From: Heterobilharzia americana
Taxonomy: Eukaryota; Platyhelminthes; Trematoda; Strigeidida; Schistosomatidae
DNA: 64,000 nucleotides
Assembly (NCBI GenBank): GCA_944470555.2
Contig: OX104134.1
Location: 10,705,248 to 10,769,247, forward strand
Direction of reading: 5' to 3'
In this document: piece after piece, positions 21,618-32,389 of the stretch
Layout of the letters: each line of letters begins with the position of its first letter
Position numbering within the stretch: position 1 is the stretch's first letter
Translations under genes and position numbers: made by a program
The notes under the pieces: model-generated
Told to the model about the DNA's origin: nothing
Databases searched by the model: none
The model's input: the letters and a program-made list of their open reading frames with translations, nothing else

Positions 21618-21745
21618 CTGAGTGATGACTAAAGGTAAAATGAAAATTCGAACCGCAGCCGGACTTGAACCAGTGACCATCGGGTTTCTGACCCGACGCT
21701 CTACCAACTGAGCTACGAGTTCTAACTGCTGATCAAATTTTTATT
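21618..21745 (-). mobile_element. tRNA-derived SINE, group B, with well-kept tRNA fold
   Basis: The minus strand from 21721 folds as a tRNA: D arm GCTC-AGTTGGTA-GAGC, anticodon stem TCGGG/CCCGA with a seven-base loop, and T arm CTGG-TTCAAGT-CCGG. The acceptor stem has two mismatches and U33 is C, and there is no long variable arm although the anticodon would read AGA. A conserved tail (ATTTTCATTTTACC, then AGTCATCACTCA) follows, shared with 48408 and 40688. It is therefore a SINE head and not a working tRNA gene. Confidence 0.75.
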
Positions 21746-21749
21746 TTAC

Positions 21750-22535
21750 TTCAATCATCAAGGATTTTGCCCGCCTACCATGTGAATCCATGACACGTTA
21801 CTATCGCTTGATCGTATTCTCTATCGCCTGATCTGGAATTAACTTCGAGACAAAATAAAAATGAAGTGCTGTCAATGAAGTATATAATGATCATGATTAA
21901 ACTGAAATATGCAAAGGGAAACGAAAAAGGAAAAATTTTAAGACCAAGGTAGAGAAAAAGGCTTCACAGACCGTCTTTGAATGCATACTTTCTGCTTTTG
22001 TTCGTACATAGCTAGTGCTTCAGTAATAGAAACATATACCTTTGTAGCAGTTCTATTTTATTTTGTAAATTGCCTTAACGGACGAATATCGAGGAGCCCA
22101 ACGACCTGATTTCATTAGGTTTCCACATGTAGGTTAATTTATTGTTCTTCACTCGCCTCTGGTTAACCGAACCGGGTATTGTCCTGTGATGCCTTCTTAG
22201 ACCATTCACTTACAACATCCAATGTGATCATCTCCACAAACGCATATGAATTTGTAGATTCACAAGCGGCAACCTGTCCTTCGTACATTGTCGAACCAAA
22301 TGCCAACCCCGAGAATAACCGAAACATCATCCTTTCCCTTTGACATCACACCTAGAAAGTAAAGCGTAGCATTTAATTCTTTTTCTGCTGTGAAATTTAT
22401 AGAAGAATGACAATCACTGAACCACCTAAGCAATTCGTCAACCGAACATGTCTCGTCGTAACTAAGAAGTTTGACGTCCGTCTACCGTCTATATAGATAA
22501 AGTCCTAAGATTATTCCCCCAAGTGGTCTATTTTC
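21750..22535. other. Unassigned sequence
   Basis: No gene or repeat named. Lies between a SINE and an RTE relic. Confidence 0.3.
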
Positions 22536-22539
22536 GAGG

Positions 22540-23100
22540 CTTGCCATAAAAGTACCAAACATCGGTTGACCAAAAATCTTCGCGTTGATCGTGTGCAGTG
22601 GTGGGTGGCGAAAGGAAGTGAGAGAGATGGAGAAAACGCAAGCGTTGGGTAACACTCGGCAACTATTTAGGCTTATCAAGGATACGATGGTGTGTGAAAC
22701 CATCATCATGGAAAAGGATGTGACCTCGATAACCTTTCAGGACGGGTGGCTAGAACTTTGAACAGAACACCTTTCCTATTTAACTTTGTTATGGACGTAC
22801 TAATAAACATAAGGTTGGGTACGTGTGACTTTACATGCATTGATATACTCCGCTATCTGAAGGTGCTATCTGGTTGAATTGGAGTATGCAGACGATATTG
22901 TCCTGCTGGATGGAGACGCTGACTAAATTGTGGGTCTTGTGAACGCATTGAGCAGAAATGGGCAAAAGTTTGTCATGTGTCTCACTGATATTTGTGAAAT
23001 GTAATATGATGGTCGTGGACTTTTCTGCAGCAAGTACTTCCATTTTGAGTATAGGGATTGAAGTGGTAGAATGTGTCGACCACTTTGCTGAAAGCTTGAA
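22540..23100 (+). pseudogene. RTE-clade relic with internal deletions
   Basis: Ordered fragments match the intact element: LRVDRVQWWVAKGSE (about 22580-22625, compare LRNDREQWWAAKAKE); a CGGCAACTATTTAGGCTTAT stretch (RQLFRLI); LFNFVMDVLIN (about 22775-22806); VELEYADDIVLLDGDAD (about 22870-22922, catalytic YADD kept); and EVVECVDHFA (about 23060-23090). A large stretch of RT between the first and second blocks is missing, and frames change, so it is dead. Confidence 0.8.
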
Positions 23101-23689
23101 GAACCATTTACCGTATTTCCAAAACCTACTGGTTATATGCAAGCAACTTCCTTTAAAATAAATATCGTCAAACTGCATTATTATTTTCTCACTAGATGAT
23201 GTGCTTTTGTTACCCCCTTCACGAGCTGTTGCGCTAGATATGTCATCTTTATCATGTGCTAGTTACGATTTACCATGGATATATTGAAGTTGAGAAATAG
23301 ACATTGGTGATTTCTAAATCAGTGACTGAATCTTATCATGGTCACGTCGAGTTACAGAGATTATATGGTAAACTTTTGTTGGATTGACAGGTGCGTTGAC
23401 AAGTCGAAAGTTAACACATTTTTGTGGATTCCGAAGATGGAACAGTTTTCGTTGCTTTCTCTGACCAATGTTAATTTTCTGGTGCATGCTGTCTTCAAAT
23501 AGTCATTTCTTCGTAAACCACCCTACTGAAATATATTTATTCAGAAACAAGGGAAGCATACTGATGAGATCTTTTCAAATACTTTTATGGTGAATAAAAT
23601 TGTTAAAGTAGTTAAGTTCATCAAACTACGACTATTTTTATTTGACATCAGTGCATATCGTTTAAAAAAACCTTAACAAATTTTTGCAC

Positions 23690-23691
<2 letters not shown>

Positions 23692-23722
<31 letters not shown>
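23692..23722. repeat. (TA)n microsatellite
   Basis: About 15 uninterrupted TA units. Confidence 0.95.
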
Positions 23723-23724
<2 letters not shown>

Positions 23725-24530
23725 TGTGAATATTTTGCCTAACATTTTCTTCCACCTAGGCGCAAATGCACACATTCATCATACCTGAGTTTTCATGACT
23801 ATCTCAAATGAATCACCACCTCTTCGTCCCATCACTTCATTCGCAAGGCAGTTTACTTACCACCATCACCTATTTCTTATCTTGATTGCACTTTGGAATT
23901 AGGATTTTCATTTTCGGTTACTTCTTACCTAAAATTCTTCTTTTTCTCTCTTCCCTGATGTCGTTCTCTTGAGTTGCACACTGCTAGTTGTTTTACTTCT
24001 AAAATAAAATTGTTGAATATTTTGTCGCAGACTTGTGTATATCGAAGATTCTTTCCTCTCTTTACCTCTCCCGCTTGTTTTTAACCCCACTTCTAAAACA
24101 TTTTCATGCTATGCCACTTCAAAACTGTAACTTTGTCTCACTGATTTTCATCGTTTGATGGTTGTCTAGCGTTTCGCCTGTGTTGCATATCTCTTGTTCT
24201 CACTATGTGTGCCTCTCTTTCTCTTCATCTGTCTCCTTATTTCAGTGCATACAATGCCAATCAATGCGTAGACAGTGTTCAACTTACCGAATGTTATGAT
24301 ATTTTTATCTGGTTTCCTGAGGTTTCAACAAGCGGCATCAACATGCGTTTGTTTTGTCATTATTATTATTAGTAGTAGCAGCAGTATTTATCTCACTTGT
24401 TTTACTGTATTTATTACTTTATGTATTGTGTCTACGTAAGCATGAATTGCTATAATGACCATTCTGTGGTTTACAAGCTCACTTGCCTTGCATATTTCTG
24501 ATCATATTAGTTATGATCATTCAGCAAGTC
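23723..24530. other. AT-rich, pyrimidine-rich sequence
   Basis: No gene. Short ATT and AGT/AGC runs near 24360. Confidence 0.3.
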
Positions 24531-24534
24531 GGTA

Positions 24535-24870
24535 TCAAAATGGGACCTAGCATTATTGCGTAACAGTCTAAGTTGCCACACCTCACACCAACACATTAAG
24601 ATACAAAGCGGCTAGATGAAAGATAGAGAAATAGGAAAATGTAACCAGAAGTCGCTAAAAGTCATTAGAAGAGAGGTTAAAGCAAATAGTGAGGAGGGTA
24701 ATGTGAGGATACTTCTATGCCATTGAGGTTGATTCTCAGCTATACCACCTACAGCCTCCAAACATTAATTTTAATTGTCTAAAGCCATTTCCATTGACAT
24801 TGGACAACAGGGTAATTGGTGACTAGGTCTGCGTAACATGTGTTTGAGATACATGAGTCGAAGGAAGCTG
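24535..24870 (-). pseudogene. 3' end of an RTE element
   Basis: On the minus strand, a GGIAENQPQWHRSILTL-like stretch (about 24760-24705) matches the C-terminal GDMAQNRSQWRRCIHTL of the intact RTE. The typical 3' UTR end (GGTGTGGCAACTTAGACTGT, then GCAATAATGCTAGG) follows down to about 24545. The rest of the element is absent: a 5' truncation typical of LINE insertion, or later loss. Confidence 0.7.
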
Positions 24871-25695
24871 ACAACCTTATCAACTGACTGACCTCTCTTA
24901 CATAAGGCTATACGTCTAACGCACAACCAATTCTGTGAAGGCAACGAGGCAGTTATATTGAGTTTTGTGGCAATTGCTCCTGGAAAGTTAAAAAGATCAA
25001 AAACCCAACTTTTATTTTATCCTTTAGGTCTTTCATTAAGGGGGTTGAAGTTTTGAGTGATTTGCTATGCAGAGCACAATGTTCCTTCTTTATGAATGGA
25101 TTATATATGGAAAAAAGTGGTAGTTGGATAGTAGCTTGTTGGTTTATGACACTTATTGAACTTTTTGATCAAACAATTCAACTTACTTATGAGGTCAAAT
25201 TACACAACACTGCAACACAGCTTATGTTAACGTCACGACTATAAAATTAAGATGGTTTTCATATGTCTAACTGTTTCCTCTTGTGGGTAACAGAGAGGAG
25301 GTACAAGTATCTTTTTTTCTCTGGGAAACCCAAAATTTCCTTCTGTATTGGTTCATCTTGGTTTTCAGTCATTGAACGCAACAAACTCTCTCATGTGGAC
25401 TATGAAAAAATGTTGTTCATTGGTTTTTCTGAAGTGTGGAAAGTCATGATTTTATCATTGAAGCCCAATTTAATATGAAAGAGAGCTGAATGTATTACAC
25501 TATATAAGTGGAATGTAAGCTTGGTTCAAGCTTTTATTAATATGTAATAGGAGTTGGTTCATTCCTTAAGTCCATTCAAAACTAAACGTTATTCTACACC
25601 ACATTATTTCTTTAAAACAGTGCAGTTACACAATTTAGTTTTCCAACTAAAGTTTCAGACAGTTTCTTGTGACACAGAATTACATATCATCATTG
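24871..25695. other. Unassigned sequence with two short open frames
   Basis: A plus-strand frame opening just after a good acceptor (TTTTATCCTTTAG, ends 25027) runs to 25244 and another lies at 25263-25478. The first is in the wrong phase to join the neighbouring exons and has no good donor. Neither resembles a family I know. Confidence 0.25.
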
Positions 25696-25699
25696 CATC

Positions 25700-26650
25700 C
25701 CTATTTTGCCCTACGCATTACTGCGTAACAGTCCAAGTTGTCACACTTCATAACAGCACACCAAGTAACAAAGCAATAAAATGAAAGTTGAAAAAGGGGA
25801 GGAAAATCTGTCAAAAGGAGTAGAAAGTAGTAAAAGAGGGGAAGGAGGAATAACAAAATGATGTAATTAAGTATAGCGGTTAAGATGAGGATAATGTGTG
25901 CATACATGTGCGCCAGTGACATCGATTCCGAACCATATCACCTAGAGTCTAAAAACCACTAATTCCTCTTATCCCGTGGACCTCAACCGCCTAGTCTGGT
26001 CCCCGAGCTTTTTTTCAGCTTGAATTTTCTTCGGCCAACAATGTGCGATGAGGTAGATAGTGGGTAGGGATACGTAACATATATCCCAATCACAAGTGAC
26101 TTACCTATCCTCCCTAAAATTCTACACCTGACTTCTGCGTTACTCACGTGGTGACACCTTGAAACACGGCCTACGCTACGAAGGCAACAGTGATAAACAC
26201 TTGAAGCCTTCCCATGTCTTCTGCCTTTAATGGCCATGTTTCACAGCCATACAGTAGAACAGAGCGGACTTCAGCACAGTACACTCGGCCTGTGTCCCAG
26301 ACCCCGGCGGAGTGTGAATATTTAGTCGAAACACCCACGGCCAGATCTGAAACCTGCCTGGTTTTCTCGGGCTTGGTGTTCCCAAGCTCCACACAGGCAT
26401 TTAATGGTTATAGAACCTAGAATCTTAGAAACAATGTTAGGCAGGTTAATTCCTCTGTGGTTATCACAAGAGAACTTCTTGTCTTCTTGAAAACTGAGAT
26501 AATCAGTGACTGAGATCAGATAGAAGGGATGGTGTCTGACTCCCATACACTAGTTAACACTCCAGTTAACCTGACCAAAATCGCTCTACTACCATCCTTA
26601 TATACCTCATGAACTAGTCCGTCTGGTTCTGCTGCCCTTCCTCGTTTCAA
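25700..26650 (-). pseudogene. RTE-clade relic with internal deletion
   Basis: The minus strand reads CDNHRGINLPNIVSKILGSI, then the [10 protein letters not shown] segment (about 26475-26310). It jumps directly to [20 protein letters not shown] (about 26295-26236), so the RT palm with YADD has been deleted. RCHHVSNAEVRCRILGRIGK follows (about 26170-26100), then WGPR-type sequence (about 25985) and the 3' UTR end (GACAACTTGGACTGTTACGC) near 25740-25715. Closely related to the intact copies but older. Confidence 0.85.
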
Positions 26651-26659
26651 GTAATTTCA

Positions 26660-27488
26660 TCATATAATATATGTACGGACGCTTGAACAATAACCTTCAG
26701 GTTCCACCCCTTGAAGGTCTCTCAGTTTCTAATTAAATGGAAAAGACGGTAATATAGCAGAAGGTGTATTGCAACGTCAAAAATATGCACAACTTACAAC
26801 GGTTTATATATATTTACGATGAACTTGGCTATTTCCAGGCCTTTCTAGTTTTGAATATCCTACTGATTTTTGTCCCTTCAGCCAATCTGTTATTTATACA
26901 TTGGTTGTTTTTTCCCGAAACTTCAGAAAAAAGATTGGTTGTAACACGCTTCAGAGGTTTAGGGCTTTTTATGCAGATCATGGCAACCTTATTCCACACT
27001 ATAACAGAAAAATAAAGTTTTTCTTCACATTTAGGTGATATTTTCACCTTAACCTTCTTCTAACGATGTTCTACATCCAACTAATTTCGCGTAGACGGAA
27101 TAGATGTTGACTTGACATGCTTAAAGCATGCTTTACTTGGAGTAGATTCACAACACCATCGACCAACTTTCTCTGTTTGAAATGCACTCTAGCTATGACA
27201 TTGTCTTCTCTACTTCCATAGCACACAGGAAGTGTTACAGGTACGTTTATCGTTGAAATATATAGCCACTAAATTCTGTCCATCTTCAGAGTACAATATT
27301 TTATCAGCAAAACAGCTTGTTCAAATGATGTATATTTAGCCTATGGCTGTGACATTGATCTATTCGTATGAACTACTCCATTTGAAGTAATTTTCTGGTC
27401 AAAATCTATTAGTTTATTCGAATTATCAAAGTATTTTCGAAAGCTTACATAATTATGAAAACTGATTTTTTAAATTTTTGTTTTCCAG
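26660..27488 (+). other. Intronic sequence before exon c
   Basis: Short open frames on both strands at 26764-27047 show no recognisable domain. The last 25 bases form the strong acceptor of exon c. Confidence 0.35.
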
Positions 27489-27909
27489 TAACTGATGGGA
27501 GAGATGTTTGTCAGGGTGTAGATACACGTGGTGAAAAGTTCACTAATATTCAAATTACCACTTTAAATAATCCAACAATTTCTAATTGTACACCAAGTCC
27601 TACAAATGTTCAACCTGTTGTCCAACCAACTGGGTTACTGTCAGATATGCCAGTGGATCACGTGTCGATGAGTTGCAGCACACAACAGTATCAAACGCTA
27701 GACTCTGGTAATAATATGGACTTTAGTCAAACACAACATAATTCATCTTGCAACTCACTCCGCCCAGATTCTCTTCTTTCTACATCGACAACTACAAGAG
27801 AATCATCCTATTCTGATCTATCACCAAACTCGCTGTCTTCTCATGATTCGGCTTTAGGTGGAGGAAAGTTAAAGTCTGACAATATGGGACAACTGAAGAC
27901 TACTACAAT
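27489..27909 (+). CDS. Large internal exon of unrecognised gene (exon c)
   Basis: Bounded by an excellent acceptor (TTTTTGTTTTCCAG) and a consensus donor (GTGAGT). It is open for 139 codons plus 2 leading and 2 trailing bases. The product is low in hydrophobics and rich in Ser, Thr, Asn and Gln (for example SSYSDLSPNSLSSHDSALGG), typical of a disordered regulatory region. Joined to exon a it stays in frame across a 9-kb intron full of retroelement relics. I do not recognise the gene; a transcription-factor or receptor tail are both possible but unproven. Confidence 0.7.
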
Positions 27910-28540
27910 GTGAGTCTAGTTTTTTTTTATTGTTGTTATTTTTCCAGAATATTTAATAAAGAAATGTTTAGCATCCCTATTGTACGTAAATTAAAAGTTC
28001 CACCATCTCTCACTCATTTAGCCGTTGAATTTTCGACCAGTCGCTTTCATGTTTAAAGTCGACCTTTCATCTTAATTCTGGAAAGCCCAGTAGCATAATC
28101 AACGTTAACTGTAAATATGAATCATGGCTTTACAAATGTTCCTGTAAATTGTCACTGAATTGTTATTTGTCTGGTAAATAATTTGAGAAGGGTGTGCAAA
28201 ACATGATGTAACCTATGCTACATGCTAACAGTGTTCACTACTTGTGTCTCATACTATTCAGTTTCAAAAGTCGGCGCTCATTCTGCTATTACCTATCATT
28301 TATACTTTTTTGTGTTGTGTATAACGTGGTGTCAACAGGTTTATTATTTTGATATTCGTTAGTCAGAAGAAGTAATTAGAAGTTTCGTTTTACCGTATAA
28401 TTTTGTATTATTTATGATCACATAACCTAATAATTTACTCTCTGAGTATATACAGGTGCTCGACATTTGAATACCAACCTGAAGTCCCCACACACCTCTT
28501 AGTTGAATGAATCTAGTACTCATTGTTGTTGGTTTTTTTA
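27910..28540 (+). other. Intronic or flanking AT-rich sequence
   Basis: Follows the donor of exon c. No coding stretch recognised. Confidence 0.35.
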
Positions 28541-28544
28541 TCCT

Positions 28545-28735
28545 GTCGTTGAGTGGACCGAACTGACCGGTCTCTCTTGCCATGTGGGCTCTTGTGCGGA
28601 TCTCTTGATATTTTCTGCTCCGAGTTCGAGTCCCAGTGAGAACAATTGGCTTACTGAGAGGCAAGCACATCCACCTGACGAGTCTCAAATCGGGAGAAAC
28701 GCATATCCTGGATTCCACTGCTAGTCATTGTTCAT
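28545..28735 (+). mobile_element. Smalpha-like SINE with hammerhead ribozyme
   Basis: Has a degenerate A-box region near 28550-28600, a B box GAGTTCGAGTCCC at 28622-28634, GCTTACTGAGAGGCAAGCAC, and the hammerhead at 28664-28722. The end (CTAGTCATTGTTCATCATTA) matches that of the copy at 20675. Confidence 0.85.
28664..28722 (+). ncRNA. Hammerhead ribozyme, type I, core intact
   Basis: The core CTGACGA is at 28675-28681 and GAAA at 28696-28699. Stem II is GTCTC paired with GGGA (loop AAATC, one weak pair). The cleavage triplet is ATC, permitted by the NUH rule. Stem I forms by ATCCA with TGGAT, an internal loop, then AGCA with TGCT, the layout of natural schistosome hammerheads with loop contacts. 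Stem III is very short, so activity may need dimers. It is the best-preserved of the Smalpha hammerheads here. Confidence 0.8.
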
Positions 28736-28869
28736 CATTAATCTAGTACTCACCGGTGACTAACTTTGAGAGGTGACTCCCGAAGTTCCAATGAGAAGTG
28801 ATGGTGGGGTCAATCAAGAGGACAGTTACTCAATGACTGCATTGGATAAAGGTTGCTCTATATTTTGAA

Positions 28870-29090
28870 GTGATAGAAGTAGGAAATATGGGCTATTGGA
28901 TTCTGATCCAGTGACCAAATAGTAATCTACTGGCCACGGAACCCGAAGTTCCTGGTTTCGATCTCTGGCAGTATCATGGGTCCGCATTGCTGAAGAGTCT
29001 CGTACCAAAACGAAATAGCAGTCTAGTGCTCTCAGGTTCCAGTGTTTCTCCAGCCAATGTCAGTCCATGCTAAATACAGACCTGAAAAAA
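28870..29090 (+). mobile_element. Second hammerhead-SINE group, plus copy
   Basis: Carries a tRNA-like B-box segment (GGTTTCGATCTCTGG, 28954-28968). A decayed hammerhead follows (CTGAAGAGTCTCGTACCAAA, then CGAAATAGC and GTCTAGTGCT, about 28991-29035). The group's tail comes last (CTCCAGCCAATGTCAGTCCA, then GCTAAATACAGACC). Stem II pairing is lost. Confidence 0.6.
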
Positions 29091-29149
29091 ATGATCTGTC
29101 AAGATTTGAAACTGAAATGATCACCTTTTAATTAATTACTTCAGACGCC

Positions 29150-29345
29150 AAGGTAGCATTCATTATGAACGGACACCACTTAGAAAACTACTATCAGTGT
29201 GGGAGCACTTCACAACTGTTTCGATCATTTATGGGTTCATCGGCAGAGAGTACCCTCAACCCTTCCAGGCATCGAGTGCACGACCGTAGTCCCACGGCTA
29301 GCACTTTACCACTCACCCATTGAACTGGAGTTCAATGGTCCTCAT
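29150..29345 (-). mobile_element. Second hammerhead-SINE group, minus copy
   Basis: The minus strand has a tRNA-like head (GGGTGAGTGGTAAAGTGCTA; B-box remnant near 29275). A very decayed hammerhead follows (CCGATGAACCCATAAATGAT, then CGAAACAG and GAAGTGCTCC), then a tail ending ATAATGAATGCTACC. Confidence 0.55.
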
Positions 29346-29756
29346 TTTTCTACTTCTAGCAATTTGCGGTATTGCACGATCATTAGCCAGTACCATCGGC
29401 GAAACAAGGCGATTGTCTATAACTAACTGGGAGATAACTTATAACATTAATTTCATAGACCAGACAGTGGATTTCTTTTGTTTCTTTTACTGAAGCGAAT
29501 TCGTAATCTTGTTAGTAGTTATTTTTCATAACCAAGTGGAATGACCCAAAACACTCATTCTAATCCTACTGCCACTGTAATAACCTTTCAAAGTGACATA
29601 TCTTTGTATATTATAATAATGATGATTGAAATGACCGCAAATTATGAAATCCCACTTCATCTGGAATGTTCCATAAGACAGCTGACACCAAGGTGATACC
29701 GATTTGTACAAGAAAAACTAACACTTGGTAGATAGAAGGTGCAGCACCTACTAAAC

Positions 29757-29760
<4 letters not shown>

Positions 29761-29814
<54 letters not shown>
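29761..29814. repeat. (TA)n microsatellite
   Basis: About 27 TA units, directly abutting the 3' tail of a minus-strand hammerhead-SINE. Confidence 0.95.
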
Positions 29815-29815
<1 letters not shown>

Positions 29816-30005
29816 TATTCATCATGGATTGATATCAGTTGGGGAACCATTAAAAAACTGGGAGCACTGGATAGTAGTTTGATCCTAGTATTGGATTCCT
29901 TAGCAAGTACACACAAAGCCCACCAGGGATCGAATTTAGGACCTTCAGGTATTGTAGCGGACGCTTTAACCATTCTTCTACTGGTTAAGTGTTCAATGGT
30001 CCTAC
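29815..30005 (-). mobile_element. Second hammerhead-SINE group, minus copy
   Basis: On the minus strand an A-box-like GAATGGTTAAAGCGTCCGC and a B box AAATTCGATCCC are followed by CTAAGGAATCCAATACTAGG, ATCAAACTACTATC and CAGTGCTCCC. The tail is CCCAACTGATATCAATCCAT plus ATGAATA. The core positions CTGAGGA and CGAAAC are mutated, so the ribozyme is inactive. Confidence 0.65.
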
Positions 30006-30155
30006 TCCTATCAGTTTGCGATAGAGGTCTACCAACCACCAATGCCTTCAGTTAGCATCCACCTCACCGACCGGTTCACTCCACAGGTCACTACTTCTCA
30101 TTTGAAATTCAGGGTATCTGTCTCGAAGCATGTCACTAATTCACACTGTACTGTA

Positions 30156-30478
30156 ATGTTGTCTGAGGTTTATGGAGATTTTATTTTTAGGGTAGTATTT
30201 CTCATGGACTGACATTAGATGGAGAATCACTGAAAATATGGAAGCACTGGACTGCCGCTTCGTTGTAGTTTGGGACTCCAGTAGTATACGTTCACCGCGA
30301 GACCTGAAGATCTTGAATTCCATCTCTGGAGGTGTTTGGATGCATCTTCTGAGGAGCTCCATACTGGGACGAAACGGCCGTCCAGTGCTCCAAGTTTTTC
30401 AATGGTTCTCCGACTGATTCCAGTCCATCATGCATACTAACTACCCTGAAAGTAAAATCTCCGTAAACTGCGGAGTTC
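30156..30478. mobile_element. Inverted pair of hammerhead-SINE copies (fold-back)
   Basis: The left arm (30156-30300) is a minus copy and the right arm (30330-30478) a plus copy. The outer ends are complementary over about 140 bp, starting from the GGAGATTTTATTTTTAGGGTA stretch on the left and its partner CTGAAAGTAAAATCTCC on the right. The unit would fold as a long hairpin with little loop. Confidence 0.65.
30343..30390 (+). ncRNA. Hammerhead ribozyme, second group, core intact
   Basis: CTGAGGA is at 30349-30355 and GAAA at 30371-30374. Stem II forms from GCTCC and GGGAC around ATACT. After the CGGCC stem III turn comes the GTC cleavage triplet (30380-30382), followed by CAGTGCTCC. The 5' side of stem I (GCATCTT) pairs imperfectly with CAGTGC, so activity is uncertain. 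Confidence 0.65.
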
Positions 30479-32385
30479 AAAGTATCTCAATGAAACTGAT
30501 GGTGCATAAATTCGAGATGAAGTCGGTGTAGACGCCTCTACTTTTCTTTTCATATGTAAACCTCTAAAGTTTGCGTAGAAAGTTATGACATGAAGCTATG
30601 AGCGGTTTGTTTCATTAGTAATGGAAACAAAATTTTTTGCTTTTAAATCTGTCCTAGTTACTAAATCCTTTGTAGAAAAATCGGTGTCTCATTATCCCTT
30701 TTTCATACCACAACCACTTTCATAAAATTCCAAGATATATTTCATCAGATTTATTCTTTCTACGTTATAGCTATACACAGTAGCATACACAGTTGTGTTT
30801 AGCTATTCAGAAAACTAGATATCACAGGTCATCAATATTACATTCAGTCATCCCTGATGTTTATTAGCTTTATCTGAAAGTAGATATCACTCTTTTCTTC
30901 CTTCACTATTTAAAAAAAAATATTTTTATTTTATCTTTATACTATTGATTAGTCCTAATTTTCAGCCTGTATGCTCATAAATAGACTAGACATTTGTGAT
31001 AAAATCTTTTGGTTTTTGAAGTAACTTGTACATTGATTTAGTGTGCTAAAAAGCAATCCTTTTGGGTTTTGATCTTATCAATGTTTCGTTCGAAAGTTGT
31101 GATTTATTTGTTGCCTTCTATGAGAATAATGGGATGTTACAGGGCTAATCAACGAAAATATTACCTTTAAACTAAACACAAGGCATGTGTATGTGAGTAA
31201 ATACTCTGATTGAATGGATACGTATTCTAGTCTTATCTGTGATATGTTAAAATAATTTCACTGTAAAACAGTTACATTTATCAGGCTGCAACTGCTAACA
31301 TCTGATATTGCTTGATCAAGTACTGTAAGCTTTTCGTAGGGAGATACAAACTACTTTTATGAATAAATAGTGATTCATCATATCCATCTGAGAGTCACTC
31401 AGTTACGGGTAGTCAGCGATCTTATCATGTACGATTCACTTTTATCTACTTTGACCTAAAAAATAAGTTGGTATTGTTAATCTTTTCTGGTTAGCGACTG
31501 TAGTACAGAAACTTATATTTTGTTTCCAACTTTAAAATAGCCAACAGTGAGTAGTTGTTTAAGTAATCCATGCAAAAGTATAGCGATTAAGTTAAAACAA
31601 CAGATAACATGCCTTTTTCATTCTTGTTATTTTATTACTTCACATTTGGGGTTTATTATCACTTCTAAATATTGCTTCACGTGGAACGTTCTACATAGAT
31701 CTATTTTCTCTTTTCTTTTTCGCCAAGATCTTCATCGGCTCATTCGTGTTGTTTAAATCTAAGGAATCTCCTATATATCTGCTAACAAATTTGTATACTG
31801 CATTGTTTTATGAAAGCTATTATTATCTAATTTACTTCTTTTCAAAGGTATAAACCCCTTAGGTTCGGTTGCCTGATTTATTGACTAGCTTACCTTAGTA
31901 GTTTTTATGCAATGTGGATAACACATTCTTCTGATCTTTTATTTTTCCTTTGAGTCTCAGTTTCCATTAATATGACAGACCTTACGATATCCATCTAAGC
32001 ACCATGTTTAATATGGTGTTGCATTATCAAAATTATCACCAGAACTCGGTGATTTCCATGTGTTGATAGGATACACCGTAACTCCAGATATCGTCCCTGA
32101 ATATTCTTTTAGTTTCCATATCAGTATTTTGCTTGTACTGATCTTGTTAGAATATTTATGAACATCTACATTTTGTTCCATTTTTGTCTGGTTATTAAAA
32201 ATGTCACAGTGAAACAGTTTCATTTACTGGATAACGTTTCCGATATAGTTTGTTCTTCATATTGAGAAAATCTACTACAAGAATACAGATGCATCATAAA
32301 TACCTTGCGTTTTAATAATTACCCACCTATAACTATAAATAAATTCCTGAGAAATCGAAAGAAAAATATGAGCAGCAGTAGTAGC
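30479..32385. other. AT-rich sequence, no gene identified
   Basis: Long AT-rich stretch with short frames only (31547-31756 plus, 32008-32223 minus), none recognisable. Confidence 0.35.
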
Positions 32386-32389
32386 AGCA

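Noticed and set aside
21650..21722. A genuine tRNA-Ser gene
   Set aside because: Acceptor stem mismatches, C at position 33, no long variable arm, and a SINE tail shared with other loci.
25028..25244. An exon after the good acceptor at 25027
   Set aside because: Its phase does not fit exon a or exon c, and there is no good donor before the stop.
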